From the NCBI RefSeq assembly GCF_024166365.1, contig NC_064839.1, positions 16,230,878 through 16,294,877 on the forward strand: a stretch of DNA of 64,000 bases, in the 5' to 3' direction. A program made the translations under genes and the position numbers. This DNA is from Elephas maximus indicus (Eukaryota; Chordata; Mammalia; Proboscidea; Elephantidae). Shown in pieces: positions 35,440 to 45,708 of the stretch (position 1 is its first letter; every line of letters starts with the position of its first letter). Below the pieces are notes generated by a model. It was given only the letters and a program-made list of their open reading frames with translations. It had not been told where the DNA came from and ran no database searches.

Positions 35440-36730
35440 ATAGGCTGTTTCCACCTTTTAGTTATGTGAATAGTACTGCAGCGAACCTTGGTGTTGAAGT
35501 ATCTATTTGTGTTCCCGCTTTCAATTTCTAGAAGTGGAATTGCTGGATCATATAGTAATTCTATGTTTAACTTTTTTTAAGGCACTGCCAGACTATTTTC
35601 CACAGTAGCTGCACCATTTTGCTTTCCCACCACCAATGCATGAGAGTTGCAATTTCTCCATATCCTCGCCAACACTTGTTATTTTCCATCTTTCTAATAA
35701 TAGCCATCCTAGTGGATGCAAGGTGGTATCTTACTGTGGTTTGGATTTTCATTTCCCTAATGACAGTGAGCATCTGTCACATGCTTATCAATCACTGGTA
35801 TATCATCTTTGGAGAAATGTCTGTTCAAATCCTTTTCACATTTTTTTTTTCCTTTGCCCATTTTTTAATTGGATTATTAGTCTTTTTGTTGTTGAATTGT
35901 AGGAGTTTTTTATATGTTCCGGATATTAAACCCTTACGAGGTATATGGTTCCCAAATATTTTCACCCATTCTGTTGTCTCTTCACTTTCTTGATAAAAAT
36001 TTTTCATTTAGACAAGCTTCAGTTTATCTATTTTTTTCTTTTGCTGCTTGTACTTTTGATGTCATATCTAAGAATCTGTTGTCAAAAGCAAGGTCTTAAA
36101 GATTTATTCTTGTTTTCTCCTAAGAGTTTTATGATTTTATGTCATTGTTCCATTTTTGAATTAATTTTCATATGTGGTATTGGTTCAGCTTTTTTCTTTT
36201 GCACGTGGAGATGCATTTGTCTCAGCACCATTTATTGACAAAAATACTCTTTCCCCGTTGAATTGACTTGTCACCCTTTTCAAAAGTCAATTGTCCATAA
36301 ATGCATGTGTTTATTTCTGAACTTCCAATTCTATTCTGTTGGTCTATATGTCTATTCTTACAACAATACCACAGTTTTTGTTACTATAGCATTATTGTAT
36401 GTTTTGAAATCGGGATGTGTGAGCCTTCCTACTTTGTTCTTCTTTTTCAAGATCGTTTGGCTGTTTGGGACCCCTTCAATTTCCATGAGTTTGAGGATAG
36501 ACTTCTCCATTTCTGCAACAAAAGGCTGTTAGGATTTCGATTACATTATATCTGTAAATGGCTTTGAGTAGTATTGACATCTTAACAATATTAACGTTTT
36601 TCAGTCTGTGAATATGAGATGTCTGCATTTATTTAAGTCTTGTTTAATTTCTTTCAGCAGCAGTGTTTTATAGTTTTCATTGTACAAGTCTTTCACCTCC
36701 CTGGTTAAATTTATTCCTAAAGTATTTCAA
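35440..36730 (-). repeat. L1 fragment, antisense, ending next to exon 9
   Basis: The + strand shows the reverse L1 order: AGTGGAATTGCTGGATCATA, TTCCACAGTAGCTGCACCAT, TATCCTCGCCAACACTTGTT, AGCACCATTTATTGACAAAA, TATGTTTTGAAATCGGGATG and TTAAATTTATTCCTAAAGTA. It stops about 60 bases before the exon 9 acceptor. A strong acceptor-like TTTCTTTCAG (36648-36657) lies inside it. Confidence 0.8.
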
Positions 36731-36789
36731 GAGTTCTACTTGTTTTTGCTGAGGAATGTTGTTTTGAAGGTCTTTTGTTCTTGTTATAG

Positions 36790-37021
36790 AGAACGGAGAC
36801 CAACATGGGCTGAAGAAAGAAGATTAAATGCGGAAACGTTTGGAATCCCACTTCGTCCAAATCGTGGCCGTGGGGGCTACCGAAGCAGAGGAGGTCTTGG
36901 CTTCCGTGGTGGCAGAGGGCGTGGTGGTGGCAGAGGTGGTACCTTCACTACCCCTCGAGGGTTTCGTGGTGGATTCAGAGGAGGTCGTGGGGGCAGAGAG
37001 TTTGCAGACTTTGAATATAGG
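36790..37021 (+). CDS. LSM14A: LSM14A coding exon 9 (TFG box and C-terminal RGG tract)
   Basis: Acceptor TTATAG ends at 36789; donor GTAAGT starts at 37022. It encodes about residues 380-457. [19 protein letters not shown] holds the TFG box (about residues 396-398), which contacts DDX6. It is followed by a long Arg/Gly tract (for example [20 protein letters not shown]) ending REFADFEYR. The exon ends on a full codon, so either alternative last exon can follow in frame. A long open frame continues upstream into L1-derived intron sequence and downstream past the donor; both extensions are chance, not coding. Confidence 0.95.
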
Positions 37022-37308
37022 GTAAGTATGCTCTGTGCTTTGGGATTAGCATGCAGTTTTATGAAACTCAAAATTTTTTTTACTTTTATCTATTTTAGGT
37101 TTTGGGTTTGTTTTTTTTTTTTTAAAGGAAATTTGAGTAACTTCCATTTTGACTTTTTAGTGGGAGATATACCTGATTGGGATGTTTTTATAATTTTAAG
37201 GAGAAGTAACTTCTTGCCTAATGAGTCTTTTTTTTTTTTTTCCCCTTTAAAACCAAAAGAGTAGGAAGGACATAGTCCTAGAATGGAAGGCAAGTCTTTA
37301 CATTTAAT

Positions 37309-37510
37309 AGCAGCTAACATTTACATAGTGTTCAGCTGTTGCCAGGCATCGTTCTAAATGTTTTCCACGTTAACTCATTTAAGCCTCATTTCAACTCTAA
37401 GGCAGGTCATGTTATTGTCTGCATTAACAAATAAGGAAAATAGGCATAGAGACACTCAGTACTTGTTCAAGGTCACACAACTAGCAAGTGATGGTACTGA
37501 GTTGTGAACC
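37309..37510 (+). repeat. MIR (CORE-SINE)
   Basis: ACATAGTGTTCAGCTGTTGC, CAGGCATCGTTCTAAATG, TTAACTCATTTAAGCCTCAT, AATAAGGAAAATAGGCATAG and GGTCACACAACTAGCAAGTG follow the MIR consensus across nearly its full length. Intron 9. Confidence 0.8.
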
Positions 37511-38300
37511 TCACAAGGAGGTTCCTCACTCAGTGCTTTTAATTTCGTTTTATGGAAAACTCACTACATTTCCCCTGGTTTCCATGTTTCACCATAGTCT
37601 TGAAGTTTGTTTATTTAAAGGAGTCAGGGTTCCTATTCTAATGTATTGATTTCACTGGTGATGGAGCACAGGGGTTGTGATCATGGAAAGGATGGAAATC
37701 CCCTGGTGAAGAGATTGTTGGGGGTGGCAGAAGGCAGCTGGAAACAGACCTGTCAGCAGGAGTTTCATTGTCTGGGATTTAAAACTGCCCATTGCCGAGA
37801 TCCCTCAGGAAGGATCATTGTTAGTGGCCTGTTAGTTTGGATCCCTCTGGTATTGTGTAATCACAGTTAAGACTGCTGAAAATTATCCTCGAGTCATTAG
37901 TCAGGCTCTACAGCCACATTGGCCTGATGAAGCTGCAGGACTTCAGACTAGCAGAATGTCATCCCAAGTGGGAGATTCTGTCTTAAGAACCCCAGAATGG
38001 CTCTTGCTTGTTACTGTTTCTGTTCTTGAGCTTCTCAGCAGCCTCTTGCTCAGTCCCGTTTTTACGGACATTTGCCCTTAACTCTTCTGCAGTGGTTGAT
38101 GCTGATGACCACCCACCCAAATTGTGGTGGTGGTATTTTTTTTTTCTAGTTGTTTTTAATACTCTGGATACTGATTTTTTTTTTTTAAATACAACATAGC
38201 CCACTAGATGCATTGTGGTCTACCTGTCTCTCCAGGTCAGAGTTCTAGTCCTGGCTTCAGTCCCAATTTCCAGCAGGACTGCCCTTTTCCTTCGTTCTGC
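37511..38300. other. Intron 9 stretch without recognised feature
   Basis: No named repeat. The minus strand at 37983-38213 has a 76-codon open frame whose second half looks protein-like, but I recognise no family. Confidence 0.35.
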
Positions 38301-38319
38301 TGCAGACATGTAGGCCATC

Positions 38320-38690
38320 TTGCCCTGGTTTAGTGCCAGACTTATTCCTGTCTTAGGGCCTTTTCACCCCTTCCCTCTGCCTGGAATAGTCCAGTTGGCT
38401 CTCTCTCACAAACATTCATACTTGCTTGTGCTTTATCTCTTAAACTTGTGCAGTATCACACACGCAGACACACACAAGGGCACAAGCACTACTATTACTG
38501 TTTCCCTACACTGATTTCCATTTTCTTCAGTACCACTTAACAGGCTGCTTAAAATTACTTGTGTTTTTGTATCCTTGTTGCTTGTCTTCTCCATAGCATA
38601 TAAGCTCATGAGGGCAGGATCTTTAGGCTTTTTGGTATCAACAACAGTACCTGGCATGTTGTTAATACTGAATACATAATTATTAAATAA
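38320..38690 (+). repeat. L2-type LINE 3' end
   Basis: CCCTTCCCTCTGCCTGGAAT, GCATATAAGCTCATGAGGGC, GTACCTGGCATGTTGTTAAT and TATTAAATAAAGAATAAAT match the L2 3' end order. A short (CACA) stretch at 38456-38475 lies within. Confidence 0.6.
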
Positions 38691-39326
38691 AGAATAAATT
38701 TTTTTTAACAAGACACCAGATAAGCAAAATTAAAACCACGTGCATTTTTGCTTAAGGGTAGAGATGATGTTCAAGTTACTAACAGTTGGTGTGGTAATAT
38801 TAATAAGTAGATCAATTTTTTAATACCCCTTTTTCTTTCACTATATTTTTTAAATCTAGTCTCACCACATAGAGATAACATTACCCTTTTTTTTGTGCAT
38901 TTTTTTAAAAAGCCAAATTGGGTTCATATGGTTATTCTATTTAACAATATATCAAACCATTTTCTATATCATCCTTCGACATGATTTTTTTCTAGTTGTC
39001 GTAATTACTGTAGTAATTTCTCTTTGCCATTAAGAATACATTGAAGTCAACTTTAACATAATCCAATTTTTTAAGCAAATCGTTACAACGTAATTTTTTA
39101 ATGACTGCATGGTATTAACATACAGGTACATCGTCGTTTATAATTTCTTTACGGTAAATGCTTGTAATTAGAATTACAGAATCAAAGACACATTATTTTG
39201 GCTTATATTGCAAAACAGCTATCCAGAAATGTACCAGTTCACATGCTCCCACCTCACATTACCATTTCTAACTGCATATTTCCCTCTACTTCAACCCTTT
39301 CTTTTTTAAAACTCACTGCTTTCCTT

Positions 39327-39510
39327 AAGGAGCTCTGGTGACACAGTGGTTAAAGCAATCAACTGCTAACTGAAAGGTTGGTAGTTCAAAACCACCAGTG
39401 GCCCTGCGGGAGAAAGATGTGGCTGTCTGCTTTTGTAGAGATTTATAGCCTTGGAAACCCTATGAGGTCACTGTGGGTCGGAATCGATTCAATGGCAGTG
39501 GGTTTTGGTG
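39327..39510 (+). repeat. AfroSINE-type SINE, long form
   Basis: AAGGAGCTCTGGTGACACAG head, a GCGGGAGAAAGATGTGGCTG insert and a GGTCGGAATCGATTCAATGG tail. Intron 9. Confidence 0.85.
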
Positions 39511-40477
39511 GGTGTTTTCCTTCCTTTTCTCTTTTGTTTTTCTATTTTTCCCATCTGCAAATACAGAATTGTTCACCAAGCCTTTATCCTTGGTCTCAGC
39601 TTCTCTCCCTCTCTGTTTCCCTCACTTTACCCTCTGTAGTGAGCATGTCCAGTCATAGCTTCTAATCTATATTTCAGCTTGGTGCTTGTACACATCTGCT
39701 CTGCATTTCTCTGTCTTCACCTGGTATTGTGTCCTACCAGCAACTTAAATTTAACCTACCTTCCGCAGAGCAGCCTTATCATCTTTCCTGTCATCTGAGC
39801 TCTGCCTCCCAGTGATCTGTGTTGGCCATTGATAGACCGTTCTTCTTTTCTCCCAGAGAGTGAGGGCATCCGTGATCATGGCCCATTTCCACCATCACCA
39901 CATTCATTCCTTTGAAATGTCCCTACCAACTGCCATAGTAGCTCACTGACTGGTTGTCAGACCTTTACTCTGTTTACTCCTCTTTGGGCAGATTAGCTGT
40001 CTTTTCAAAAACCTGTGACACCTCCTATAACATTGAGTCAGCTTAGTTTGAGAAAAAGTACATTTGTATTATATGTGAGAATTAGTGTAATCATTGCTGT
40101 TACTACTTCCATCAAATCACAAACCTTTCAGGACCTCCATTCTGACATTTGTGGAAAGAGGGTTTGTACAGTTTTATCTCAAATATACCTTTTAAAGATC
40201 GTTAAAGTCTCAGCAGTGGAAGGCACCCGAGAGGTCTGACCTGGCCAAACCATAAACCTTTTCTATAGCATCTTTGATGGGGTCTGGGAGCTTCCTCTTC
40301 CTAAGGGTACCCATCCCAGCATAGGAATCCTCTATTAGGATCTCACAGACTCACACACAATTTGAGCAGCAATCTCTTTCTCTCTATCTTCAATCTGTTG
40401 GTTTAATTGTACCCCCATAAATGCACAGATCTGTATATTCTTCATGATAGTTTTTCAAATATTTGAAAAAACAGCTA
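39511..40477. other. Intron 9 stretch without recognised feature
   Basis: Unassigned intronic sequence; part of 39520-39980 is pyrimidine-rich. No gene seen. Confidence 0.4.
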
Positions 40478-40666
40478 CAGTAAAACTTCTGAGAGCCAGA
40501 ACTTGATAGGACTGCCTTGTTTTTCCAGGTCTCCCAAGTTTTCAACCTTTGACAGGGTGCAGTCTTACCACTTTTCTATGGCTCATTTTAGTGGAAAAAT
40601 ATTTGAGCATTTCTTTCTGACAGATTTCCACCTTATACTTTAAGTTCTCTTCTGCAGGTTTTACTA
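40478..40666 (+). mobile_element. MITE family M, copy 1
   Basis: It starts CAGTAAAACTTCTGAGAGCC and ends CTGCAGGTTTTACTA, so its ends are inverted repeats of about 15-25 bp. TA lies on both sides (40476-40477, 40667-40668), the TA target duplication of Tc1/mariner/pogo-type transposons. There is no coding capacity. Two more copies are at 43111 and 56323. Confidence 0.75.
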
Positions 40667-41394
40667 TATCATGTTGTCTGTGTATGAACAGACTGTTATT
40701 TCCTGTTCCTTGAATACTCATCAACAAACCTTCTTTGAGTAACCACTGTGTGTATGGTATATGCACTTATTAATACCAACTTTTTTTTGAAGCCATGTGA
40801 CACTGTTCAATCATCATGAGCCTTGAGATAAAAACCCCTATCACATCTATTGCAGAATTAGAATGCACTGTAGAGGTTGTCTAGCTCAGCATGGGCTCAG
40901 AGTAAATGCTTAGTATGTTGATTAAGAATGTGCTGCTTCAGCCCTTGGTGAGATCAAAGGTCCATCAGCGTGGCCTGGCCTAACCCTTGACTGTCCATTC
41001 CAGACTTAGGTGGCACTAGAGCCCTGTATCTGGCACTAGAGCCCTGACCTTCTCAGCAGCCTGCACCTTCCAAATGCTGTCATCTGGTACCTTTAAATGT
41101 TGTAAACAATGAGTGATCACTGTTACAGAGCGAAGATTAACCTCAAAAATCTCACTGGGTTTAAGGCAGCATCTAACACTTCTCCCCAGAGATGGGTGCC
41201 AAGGGCATTTATAGTAGCCTTCTAGCAATGGGTTGGCTTTGTTCTTTTGTTCTGTATTGGCATGAACCGTTACAGTTTTAGAGTGAGGGTAAGCAAACCT
41301 GCTTGTTTAATGAGAGCATGAGGGAAGGACAGGATCATAGGTTTTTAGGAAGTCTTAGAAAAATCAGCCAAACTAGAACCCCTCACCCACCCCA

Positions 41395-41500
41395 TCTCCA
41401 TCAGTGGATGAAGAAACTAGGGCCCCTGAGGCGTTCACTCTCTATCTAGATACAAACTAGTAGAGCCAAAATTAGAACCTTACTCTAGACCTTTGTCTCT
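41395..41500 (+). repeat. MIR-like fragment
   Basis: GTGGATGAAGAAACTAGGGC then AGAGCCAAAATTAGAACCTT fits the 3' half of a MIR. Short and diverged. Confidence 0.4.
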
Positions 41501-41749
41501 GTTTTCCTTAAGGATAATAATGTTAGAAGAGAACCTTTGGTGAGTTTAGTACTTTGGTGCTTTTTTCTTCCATATTTTGGGGGGTGTTGGGTTGGGGATA
41601 AGAGTATAGCCAGTTCCTATTTTATTTGCTGCTGCCAAGAAGGTGAAGCTACTATGGTGGGTGAGACAGATTGCCTTGCATTTGAGTCTTTGTTTCTTTG
41701 GAGGGGGTCCGGAGATAATGAGATGCCAAAAATGACTGAGCATGTGGTA

Positions 41750-41933
41750 CTTTTCTCCCTCCTTTATTTTCTCCTCCTCTTCTCTCCCTCCCCTCCCCTC
41801 CCCTTCCTTTCTGCCCCTTTTTTCCTCCCTCCGACCCTCTCTTCTCTCTCTCTTTCCCTCCCTTCCTTTGTCTCTCCTTCCCTCTTTTTCCCTGCCTTCT
41901 GTGTCTCTTTTTTTTTTTTTTTTTACCTTTCAG
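41750..41933 (+). promoter_or_regulatory. 184-nt polypyrimidine tract before exon 10a
   Basis: The stretch is almost pure C/T, with only a few A or G interruptions, and ends in a T18 run and ACCTTTCAG. It is several times longer than a usual 15-30 nt tract. Such tracts bind U2AF65 and PTBP1, so this is a candidate control site for choosing exon 10a against 10b. As homopurine-homopyrimidine DNA it may also form triplex structure. Confidence 0.55.
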
Positions 41934-41957
41934 AAAACCACAGCTTTTGGACCCTAA
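41934..41957 (+). CDS. LSM14A: LSM14A alternative C-terminal coding exon 10a (KTTAFGP)
   Basis: After a very long pyrimidine tract and acceptor CAG (41931-41933) the sequence reads K T T A F G P stop in phase 0, exactly continuing exon 9. This tail is known from an annotated LSM14A isoform in other mammals. The transcribed exon probably runs further: AAAG followed by GTAAAA at 41991 is a possible donor, which would make this a 57-nt cassette (41934-41990) whose stop ends the frame, with the last exon used as 3' UTR. It could instead be a terminal exon; I see no AATAAA close by. Confidence 0.85.
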   Translation, partial: KTTAFGP

Positions 41958-41990
41958 AAGGTCTGGATCGATCATACTGCTTTCTGAAAG

Positions 41991-42928
41991 GTAAAAATAA
42001 ATAAATAAATGGGGGAGTGTGAAGGTTGGCTTTGGTTGGGGAGGAGGGTCATATTCAGCTCATTGTTTCTGCACCACCTTACACCATGCAAAGTGCATTC
42101 CAGTTTAAGGACGTTGTACAAATGGTTCGGTGTTGTATACACAGATAAAATTACATCTTTAACCTAGGAAATGTCTATTTCTAACAGTTGGAGTGAGAAT
42201 CAGCCATAAACTCAGGCATGTAGTAGCAACTAGGGCTGAAGAGACTAAATCCCCTGCGCATCACCTGGGCCCTAGCACTGTCTGCAGGCCTTTACTTTAC
42301 AGTTAGTCTGACCACAGAACTAGAGGCTCCTTGAGATTTTTATTACTTTTTCTCATTGGTTACATTTAAGTTTTTTAATTGTCCAGTCAACTGGTTGTTT
42401 TTCAGAACTTCTAATTTAAATGGATTTCTAAGTAATTGCTTTCCACTGGCTTGAAATTTTGGAGAGAAGTGTTATTTTATTCTCTGGATATTTCCTTGCT
42501 TAGCAAAGACATCAAAGACTTGGGGATTTTATGATGCTTCTTCCAGAGTCTGTTGTTAATTGTATTTGATGAGTTTGATTACTAAGTGAAAGTTTAAATG
42601 CTATCATTGTTCTAAAAACTTATTAGGGAGAGCAACCAAAGACAGTGGGTTACATTTGTACCTTGGGGGAAAGCTGCTTGCCAGGACCAGCCCACCACAC
42701 CACTGATTGAACCTTTACTAACAGAAAAAATCAGTTAACAAATAATGAGACCCTGCTAGGTGTGGGGGTTACGAAAAGTGTTTTGCGGAAGTCAGTGAAA
42801 CAAATTTGTACATGAAAGTAAAAGGAGGGTGTATTTAAGGTATTTGAAAGTATACTTCAGCAAAATAGAAATAATTTCATAAAGCAATGATTTGGAACAT
42901 AAGCCTTTTTTTTTCTTTTTTTTTTTAG
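41991..42928. other. Intron between the two last exons
   Basis: No repeat recognised. It starts GTAAAAATAAATAAATAAAT after exon 10a and ends in the T-rich acceptor of exon 10b. Confidence 0.5.
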
Positions 42929-42952
42929 AAAGACAACAAAGTTGCCGCCTAG
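42929..42952 (+). CDS. LSM14A: LSM14A last coding exon 10b (KDNKVAA)
   Basis: A strong pyrimidine tract and acceptor TAG (42926-42928) precede K D N K V A A stop in phase 0. This is the other C-terminus known for mammalian LSM14A. Skipping exon 10a gives this form. The exon continues as the 3' UTR to about 43803. Both tails are seven residues and leave the FFD, TFG and RGG regions unchanged. Confidence 0.9.
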   Translation, partial: KDNKVAA

Positions 42953-43110
42953 TCTACAAACAAGTCTTTGAAACTAGGGGAATTTGTAGCTCTTCACAGC
43001 CCTGAAAATGGTTCCCGTCTCTGCGAAGAATGAAGAAGTGAATTCGCTGTATATTTGTCACCAGCACTGGGTTTTGTTTTGTTTTGTTTTTCTGCTTAAT
43101 TTCAAAGAAA

Positions 43111-43290
43111 CAGTGAAACCTTTGAGAGCCGGAACTTGACTGGACTGCCTTGTTTTTCTGGGTCTCGCAAGTTTTCCGCCTTTGGCAGGGTACAGTCTTA
43201 CCACTTCCTCTATTAGTGGAAAATATTTGCGTTTTTCTTCTCTGACAGGTTTCCGCCTTCCACAGGTTCCAGATCTTGCAGGTTTTACTG
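43111..43290 (+). mobile_element. MITE family M, copy 2, inside the LSM14A 3' UTR
   Basis: CAGTGAAACCTTTGAGAGCC at the left and GCAGGTTTTACTG at the right are inverted repeats. The middle (GACTGGACTGCCTTGTTTTT, GGGTACAGTCTTACCACTTC) matches copy 1 closely. The right flank is TA; the left flank is AA, a probable mutation. It will be in the mature mRNA. Confidence 0.78.
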
Positions 43291-43779
43291 TATAATGCCG
43301 TTATTTTGGGGGAGGGGGATGAAAGCTCATCTTAAAAAATGAGCATTAAATATATTTGAAATAGCAGAAGGTTAAGTGATTTCTTATGTATAGTTAAACT
43401 AAAGCAGTACTTCAGTGGGACTTACAAGTATTTTTTCATCACTGAGAGGATTTTTCTTATCACTAAATTCGGCAATTATTGCAAGTTGCCTGTGAATGGG
43501 GCCGTGATACTGTGTTTTGAGAAGGTGTGTATGTGTCTATCTTTATCTTTCTCTCTCTCCTTTTTTTGGAAATCCTGTAATATCCCTTTTGAGGTAGCTC
43601 AATTAATTAGGGTGCTGGATGGTAGAGAATTTTGTCAGTCAACTATGTACACACAGTAAATACTGTTTCTTAGGCAAAGGTAACTTTTTTATATAGTTGT
43701 AAAATTCCATTATATTCCATTGCCAAAGAAACATTAAGAACTTTGTATAGCTGTATAAAAAGCAACTAATTTTTTAAAG

Positions 43780-43785
43780 AATAAA
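43780..43785 (+). terminator. LSM14A: AATAAA poly(A) signal of LSM14A
   Basis: Canonical hexamer about 830 nt after the KDNKVAA stop, followed by a CA-containing cleavage context (AGTCAGCAAACAG) and a GU-rich downstream region (CCTGTGTCCTTG, TTGATGTG). This arrangement fits a functional vertebrate poly(A) site. Confidence 0.7.
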
Positions 43786-43803
43786 CATTTTAAAGTCAGC
43801 AAA

Positions 43804-45510
43804 CAGCCTGTGTCCTTGCAGAAGTTGATGTGCTGAGGAGCAGAGTTATGGGTGGGTCTTTTTTTTTTTCCTTAGCTTTCCAGGCTTAAGATTCTTTGAT
43901 TTTTTTTTTTTTTTTTTTTTTTTAATGTTTGGAACCTAAATGAAGATTTAATACATTCTTCCATTATCTAAAAAGTATAAATTATTCATGCAAATTTTAA
44001 GAACTGCATTTTGTAGCAAATGGCATATCACAGGATTTGTCCAAACAGTAGCTATTTTCCAGATACAAATGTAAATAGCCATAGATAGAGCGTAGTACTT
44101 AGCTGTATTTTCAGGTAAGTAAGGCCCTGCCCGCCCCCCCCATTTTTTGTTCTTTGGGGAATTATTTTGTTCTGTTTTTAAGAAAGTAAAACTAGGCATT
44201 AACTAACTTGTTTTTCCTGATACGCCTGGAGTTAAACATTTTGTCATGATCCCTTGACTCATTCCATTCAATTTCAGGATTTGGAGTGTTAGAAATTGTT
44301 ATCTTGATAACTGTCAGGCATCAGAACACTGGTCGTTGGACCTGTGACCCACAAGTGATTCTGTGTAGAGTTCATTACTGATTATAAATTACTAGTAAAT
44401 CTTTTTGATATTCAAGCTATAATGGAAAAAAAAAAATCAGGCCACTTCTGTGTTTTTATTAAGGCCATGGAATAAAGGGATCCAAAGATGCAAATATTTT
44501 TATCTGTTTTGACTTTTGTTAACTTTCTCCTGAAAATAGTAGTGATAAAGATGTGGAAAACTGCACCGAAGAAGAATTGGAATACTTAAAGATGGTTGAT
44601 ATTTTTAATTTTAATTTTATATCTTTTGTATAGCTCTATAAGGACATGTTTTGTAATTTGGTTTCATTATTAAGGTCAGTATTTGGCAGCCATAGTTTAG
44701 ATAGTATTGTTTTAGTACTGTTTGCTTGCATGTTAACAACAAAACCTTTTGGAGGACCCACAAATCATGATATTGAACACATTTCTGAGGTATTCTGAAC
44801 ATCAAAGCAAGTGCTATGGCAATACCCGTATAGACTGTTTGAGATGTCCAGGCCAATTTCAAGGACAAAAACTGTAAATACCAGTTCTACGTGCTCCGAA
44901 AATATGAATTCACGCATTTTCTCAGCCTTTTGGGTCACTGACGGGGGTGTTGGTGTCCCAATAACTGCAGCATGACACGCCTGCAGTGCACCTTACACTA
45001 TCAAAGCAAGTTTTCATTCTAAGGCAGAATAAAACTGTTCAATAAAAAACGTTCGTCAAAGCTCTTTCTCTTTAAACAGCAGTCTCTTAAAATAGAAGGA
45101 AACTTAATGAAAGTCACCTTTAAAATGCAGGAGTGAAACTATGGTCATATTCTCTAAAATAACTAAACTTCTAAGTTTATTTCTAAGCTTTATTGTTGTG
45201 GGTGTTTAGAATAAGCTAGAAACCCCTTTCTTCACCTCCTGAGCGTGGAACACCCTGGGGTGTCGAGATCCATGACCCAGGCCAAGCTGAGCAGCCAAAG
45301 TAGGCTGCCCCCTGTGGGCAGACAGATGCAAGAGAGCCCAGAGAGGGGAAGGTGACTCCTCCAAAACTCATCTGTCAGTAGACCATTTCCCCCTCCACCC
45401 TCAGGATTTAACATACCAACAGGCCACACGGTAATGTAGACAGCCCAGAGCACGGTAGTGCAGCCTCTTCTGAGAAAGACTGACTCAGGTCCCTCCGTGT
45501 AGAAAGACAG
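43804..45510. other. Region after the proximal LSM14A poly(A) site
   Basis: A T24 run is at about 43899-43923. From there to about 45050 I see no repeat family; this could be extended 3' UTR (two AATAAA near 45.03 kb). After that, unassigned. Confidence 0.4.
45028..45046 (+). terminator. Two AATAAA hexamers, possible distal poly(A) site
   Basis: AATAAA occurs at 45028-45033 and again at 45041-45046. The stretch from 43.9 to 45.05 kb contains no repeat that I recognise, so a longer LSM14A 3' UTR ending here is plausible. There is no transcript evidence in the window. Confidence 0.35.
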
Positions 45511-45640
45511 ACCAGACCCACTACTGTCGAGTTGATTCTGACTTACAGCGACCCTACAGGACAGAGCAGCTGGTGGGTTCCAACTGCCGACCTTTCGGTT
45601 AGTAGCTGGGCACTTTAACTACTGTGCCACCAGAGCTCCT
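45511..45640 (-). repeat. AfroSINE-type SINE, short form, internally deleted
   Basis: ACTACTGTCGAGTTGATTCT to CTGTGCCACCAGAGCTCCT on the minus strand. Part of the middle is missing between AGGACAGAGCAG and CTGGTGGGTTCC. Confidence 0.83.
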
Positions 45641-45708
45641 GGTCAAGTGGAGAGTAAGTGTTCATCCCCAAAACTTTAAATATTGACTACCTGAAAAAAA
45701 AAAAAAAA

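Larger units (their letters stand above)
1..43803 (+). other. LSM14A: LSM14A gene, from within intron 1 to the proximal poly(A) site
   Basis: Eight internal coding exons and two alternative last exons of LSM14A (RAP55, Scd6/Tral family) can be joined in one open frame. Exon 1, which encodes about the first 40 residues in other mammals, lies upstream of the window. Assuming 40 residues from exon 1, the KDNKVAA form would be 464 residues, close to the family length of about 463. All donors are GT and all acceptors AG. The protein binds RNA and acts in cytoplasmic P-bodies with DDX6, EDC4 and 4E-T to repress and decay mRNA; it has also been linked to innate nucleic-acid sensing. Introns are rich in transposons but none breaks an exon. 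The + orientation is fixed by the splice sites. Confidence 0.96.
42953..43803 (+). other. LSM14A: LSM14A 3' UTR (proximal form)
   Basis: Non-coding sequence from the KDNKVAA stop to a predicted cleavage site about 20 nt after AATAAA at 43780. It contains a GTTTT-rich stretch near 43072-43091 and a 180-bp inverted-repeat DNA transposon (43111-43290). The end is inferred from the signal and the GU-rich sequence that follows, not from transcript data. Confidence 0.7.

Noticed and set aside
36680..37264. 194-codon open frame around LSM14A exon 9
   Set aside because: Only 36790-37021 is exon. The left part is translated L1-derived intron and the right part is intron 9; both splice sites are clear.
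37983..38213. 76-codon minus-strand frame with a protein-like second half
   Set aside because: No family recognised, no flanking A-tail with duplication, and no splice sites that fit. A translated search against mammalian proteins would decide.
41652..41975. Minus-strand frame rich in Arg, Lys and Gly
   Set aside because: It is the complement of the long polypyrimidine tract. Purine-only DNA translates to such residues without any selection.
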